Assembly (NCBI GenBank): GCA_977006965.1
Contig: OZ345385.1
Span: 1,426,001-1,490,000 of the forward strand
DNA length: 64,000 nucleotides
Direction: 5' to 3'
From: Phymatolithon calcareum
Lineage: Eukaryota > Rhodophyta > Florideophyceae > Hapalidiales
Shown here one piece after another: positions 60,431-64,000 of the stretch (positions are counted from its first letter, which is position 1; each line of letters starts with the position of its first letter). A model generated the notes under the pieces. That model worked only from the letters and a program-made list of their open reading frames with translations, was not told the DNA's origin and made no database searches. The translations under genes and the position numbers were made by a program.

Positions 60431-62954
60431 GCACTAGGGGACGTGTTTGTGAGGATGTTTATGACGCATGCGAAACAAGATGCTGCGAAGTACGGGCTTG
60501 CAGAAGTCACTGAGAACGTGAGAAAGAGTATAGTGAAGATCCTAAAGAGTTGCGGCGGGTTGGCGATAGCGCTGGCAATTGCAGAAAGCGCAGTTGGTTT
60601 CCTCGCAAGTGAACATGAAGATTTTGAAGGTGCATGTGGCGAATATGCTTCACTGCTGGAGAAGCATAGCATTGAATTTGAGGAAGAGCAAGGCCCAGGG
60701 GGTCGGAGCTTGAACGCAGAACTCGCCCTCAGCCTTAAAATCATAGAAGCTAGATTTTTAAAGCTGTAGGGAACGCATGGTGTTGTGGTAGACCACACGA
60801 TCGCCGATCTGTACACAAGTTTTTGCGTGCTGCGCAACCAGGCTTTTATGCCCATTTCAGTTTTAAGCCGAATGTAGAACGTCGACAAAGTTTTTGATTT
60901 GGCAGTCGTGCGCCTTCTCAACGGGTTGAGTCTTCGAAAGCTCACCTTTCGGGAAGATGGAGAAGGGCGGGGAAAGAAAGTGGTCTTATGCTGCACGATC
61001 TACATTTAGAAATTTGTAAACGACAGGGGGAAAGGGTGAATACAAGCTCGATATGTTATACACAGCTTCTGAATGGATATATGTCATCGAAAATGGGCAT
61101 ATTTGAAGATTCTTTGATTGCAGATCAAGGTGATTCATGTCAGCGAACGCTATTGGCACAGAAATCGAGACCATGGTGGTCCATCGGAGAGGACGGATTT
61201 GTTCTTGTAGAACTTGGCAGACACCTGGTTTCTGCAGATTTGATGATAGAGCTTGGCGTTCTTTTGTTGGATGAGCGTTGGACTTATGCACGTGGTGATA
61301 TCGGTGGTATGTTGGGACTGAAAGCAGACTTTGACTGTCTGCTGACGCTTGGGGACGAACGTATTCCACAAAGAGTGAGACAGAGCTTCGAATTGCTTTG
61401 GAAAGGAATAAAATTGTCGTGGGGATGAGTATGGGAAGGACAGCGACGGTTTCTGTTCCAAGTGCGTGGACGGCTGTTCAACACAAGGACGGAGATCGCA
61501 GATGTAGACGCGTACTTGAAAAGCGTCGAATCGTACACACGAAAGTCATATTTGGAACCCGTGAACTCTTTTTTCCCAGATTCGCGCAGCGCGCATATCA
61601 TGGAGGTTCTCGTGAGAGGAAAGTGCTGGATAGTTGATTGCTCTCCGTGTGGACGTTTTGTCGCATCAGGATCAGGCAGTGATGTTGTTGTCATAGATGC
61701 GTCGACAGGTGACGTATCGAAGCGGCGGAAAGGACACAACCAGACGGTAAGATGCTTATCGTTTGCTGCAGCATCCAAAACAATCGTCTTTGAGTCGGAT
61801 GACAAATAGATCGCAGTCTGGGAATGGGAGACAACTGAGTCGCTGTGCGCGTTTTCGAAGGGCACAGCGAGCGAGTATGAGGCGTTGCTGTGAGTAGCGA
61901 TGGTGAGAAGATATTTTCGTTTGCTGAGGATCGTACGTTGATGATTTCTGGAGGCCAGCATCGCTGCACAGATTCGAGAAGTCCTGCAGCAGTGGAGTGT
62001 CGATTGTGTCGCTGTTTCGAATGACGACCAATCGGTTGCAACGGGTCTAATTGATGGAACGCCGAAAATCTTGGACAGTTGCATAGGGAGCTCTATTTTC
62101 AAAGATGCCGACGCGTACGGGGATTGCATAAGTTCTGCTGCATTCAGTGGGACGGGCCAATGGTTAGTGACGGGATCAGATGACAATACAATTCGTGTGT
62201 GGCACAAGGTAGCATGGACGAGTATCGGTCAGCCGTTTGAAGGTCACACGGATTGGGTGAATTGTGCTAGATTCAGTCCTGATGGAAGTCAAATTGTATC
62301 AGTATCCCATGATGGCACTGTTCGATTGTGGGACGCCAACAGTGGGAGAAATTCGTGGGCATCCGCAAGTGTGCACTGCTTCGTAACAAGTGTTTCGTTT
62401 CCTCCTAACGGGGAAACAATAATTTCCGGGTCTTTTGATGGTATTGTTCGCATTTGGGACACACGCGTGGAAGTAGAAGCAACTGAGTTTGAATGTGGAC
62501 ATTCCGCACGGGTGTGGGGCGTTTCATTAAGCCGTGATGGTTTCGAGTTGCGTCTGCGTCGAAAGATGGAACAGTACGTTTGTGGGACTCGTGTACGGGC
62601 AATCAGATTGGTAGCCCAATGGAAGGGCATACAGATGAAGTGCATTCCGTTTCGTTCAGTGATGACGGGCGACAGGTGGTCTCCGGTTCTCTTGACAGAA
62701 CTGTTCGACTGTGGGATGCAGAGATAGTTTCTCAAATTGGGAATGCTCTTCAAGGTCACAGAGTTGCGGTATTTCGTTCAGCTCGAATGGTTAACGGATC
62801 GTTTCGGGATCGGCGAACAAACCTGTTCGCATCTGGGACGTTGAATCAAGAATGTAAATTGAAGGTGCCTTGGAAGAGCACAAGACGTATGTTGAGGCGA
62901 TATCTGAAAGCGGTGACGGGCCGCACGTTGTGTCCCGAGGCCGTGATGGCGTAG
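60431..62954 (+). pseudogene. NB-ARC/WD40 (STAND) gene relic, second copy
   Basis: 60443-60769 (open) holds VRKSIVKILKSCGGLAIALA, the GLPL-type motif at the end of an NB-ARC NTPase. Then FCVLRNQAFMPISVLSRM and VVRLLNGLSLRKLTFRED (winged helix), MLHDLHLEICKRQGE, SRPWWSIGEDGFVLVELGRH, IELGVLLLDERWTYARGDIG and, from 61600, WD40 repeats: [83 protein letters not shown] and [14 protein letters not shown]. Proteins with this plan are ATP-switched receptors for defence or programmed cell death. The N-terminal effector and P-loop are not in the window's copy; it starts inside the NTPase. Stops (61425, 61807) and shifts make it a pseudogene. Confidence 0.85.
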
Positions 62955-64000
62955 TCATCATTTGTAATTGAGACAAGTGAAATTGTGTTTGGAAATCGGG
63001 CCAAGGATCGGGTTATTGTCAAGGTGAGACGTCGAGCAAGCATTGCGTGCACACTAAATATGAAGTGACGGACACGGAAGCAGAGATGATTGTTAGGAAT
63101 TGTGGACAGCAAACACCGCATGTATGGCCGCATTCTTTCGCCGCATATACGGCAGAAGCATACGGCCAAAATATCTCGGTTTACGCGATCGTACCGGCAG
63201 AAGGCACTCTACTTGGGTATTTCCTGTTCGCTTGTGAACAAACGAGTGCTCTCGCAAATTCTAAGCGGATGTAAGTAAATCTGTAAGGCTGATTCCGAAC
63301 CGCTTAGGGAGGTGACACTGACAGTCTGGTCACCACGCACCCGTCAGTGCAAGCAAGGTGATAGCACCTGTTCGAAACGAGGACTGCGGAGGTTTCCGCG
63401 TTGGCGTCCGTTCACCGGTCGCTGCTCGTACAGCGATCAATCTTCCGGCGCAAGTAGCGGACTGTTAAATACCCCATGTTCGTGTCCCTTCACCAGCCGC
63501 TGCTAAGACAGCGATCATCCGGCGCAAGACAGGGTGCAGTGTTGCAAAGGATATTTTTTCTGAACTCCTTACGGATATATTTATTTCCTCCGGAGATCCA
63601 AGAGAAGTCCAAGGAGCGGACGCTTTTTCGGCTCCTATTCTGGCAAAGAAAAGTCGAGGTGGATAACAAGGAAAGACAAAAACAGTCGAAGGTCGACAGA
63701 GGCCATTGGAAGAGGGAGAGATTCGATAGACTCTTGTGTAGTGAATAGATGCGCGATAGAGAGGCCGTAAATAAACATAGATCTCACTTTTGTACAAGCC
63801 CCAATGAATTTCCCCAAAGTTTACTTTTGGAGGAAAACGAAAACTGCATTTGCCATTGGAAAGCTGGAGCCAGTTCCAGAGTTAGATTTTTAGGGTAAAA
63901 ACGTGAAAAGAGCTGAGGATCCCACAAAAACGCAACACGTAATCATTTCGTCTCTGCTTACGAAATAAGCTTCGTGATGCCAAAAATCAGCGTGGCACAG
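62955..64000. other. Right end: no gene; one 78-bp tandem duplication
   Basis: ttcacc(g/a)g(t/c)cgctgct ... acagcgatca ... tccggcgcaag occurs at 63411-63453 and 63489-63531. Otherwise I see no feature; 63560-63750 is purine-rich. Confidence 0.5.

Overview
This is nuclear DNA of a eukaryote. It is dominated by transposable elements in every state of decay, with a few cellular genes and gene fragments between them. I see no bacterial operons, and most reading frames carry stops or frameshifts. The cellular fragments have eukaryotic features: a class I fructose-bisphosphate aldolase tail with a GT-AG intron, an mnmA/TRMU-type tRNA thiolase tail of the plant/algal kind, NB-ARC/WD40 (STAND) pseudogenes and Sel1 repeats. 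An alga, perhaps red, is my guess. Nothing in the window proves it.

Layout. Positions 1-2265 (minus) hold a decayed retroelement with an Arg/Ser-rich gag-like protein and a reverse transcriptase (RT) cut by the window edge at its YIDD box. Positions 3750-6720 hold a piggyBac-like transposase split by a 2,070-bp Mutator-like element (MULE), itself split by a LINE. A predicted coiled-coil gene lies at 10488-11426. Positions 11.5-36.8 kb form a LINE graveyard. At least two related families, called A and B here, recur about 25 times on both strands, mostly 5'-truncated and inserted in one another. Inside this zone are an mnmA-like relic (14983-15496), a solo LTR (21470-21922), several long palindromes and short tandem repeats. 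A 373-aa gene with two copies of a 40-residue module lies at 37496-38617, followed at once by the aldolase tail.

A full-length Ty3/gypsy-type element fills 39659-48125, with 330-bp LTRs and a 4-bp target duplication. It has frameshifted gag-protease-RT-RNase H-integrase, an integrase tail with AT-hook-like motifs, a tandem-repeat block and a long antisense reading frame. Positions 48.1-56.8 kb are AT-richer, with gene fragments (Sel1 repeats, an RluA-type pseudouridine synthase exon), a 57-bp-arm hairpin and unassigned ORFs. An intact 583-codon gene of unknown but probably transposon-linked family lies at 56860-58611 (minus). The right end, 59.5-63 kb, holds two overlapping tandem relics of an NB-ARC/WD40 receptor-like gene.

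Most structure comes from insertion history rather than from genes working together. Several insertions can be undone by eye: removing the element plus one target duplication restores the host reading frame. This dates them relative to one another. LINE family names (A, A2, B, C, D, F) are labels for this window only.
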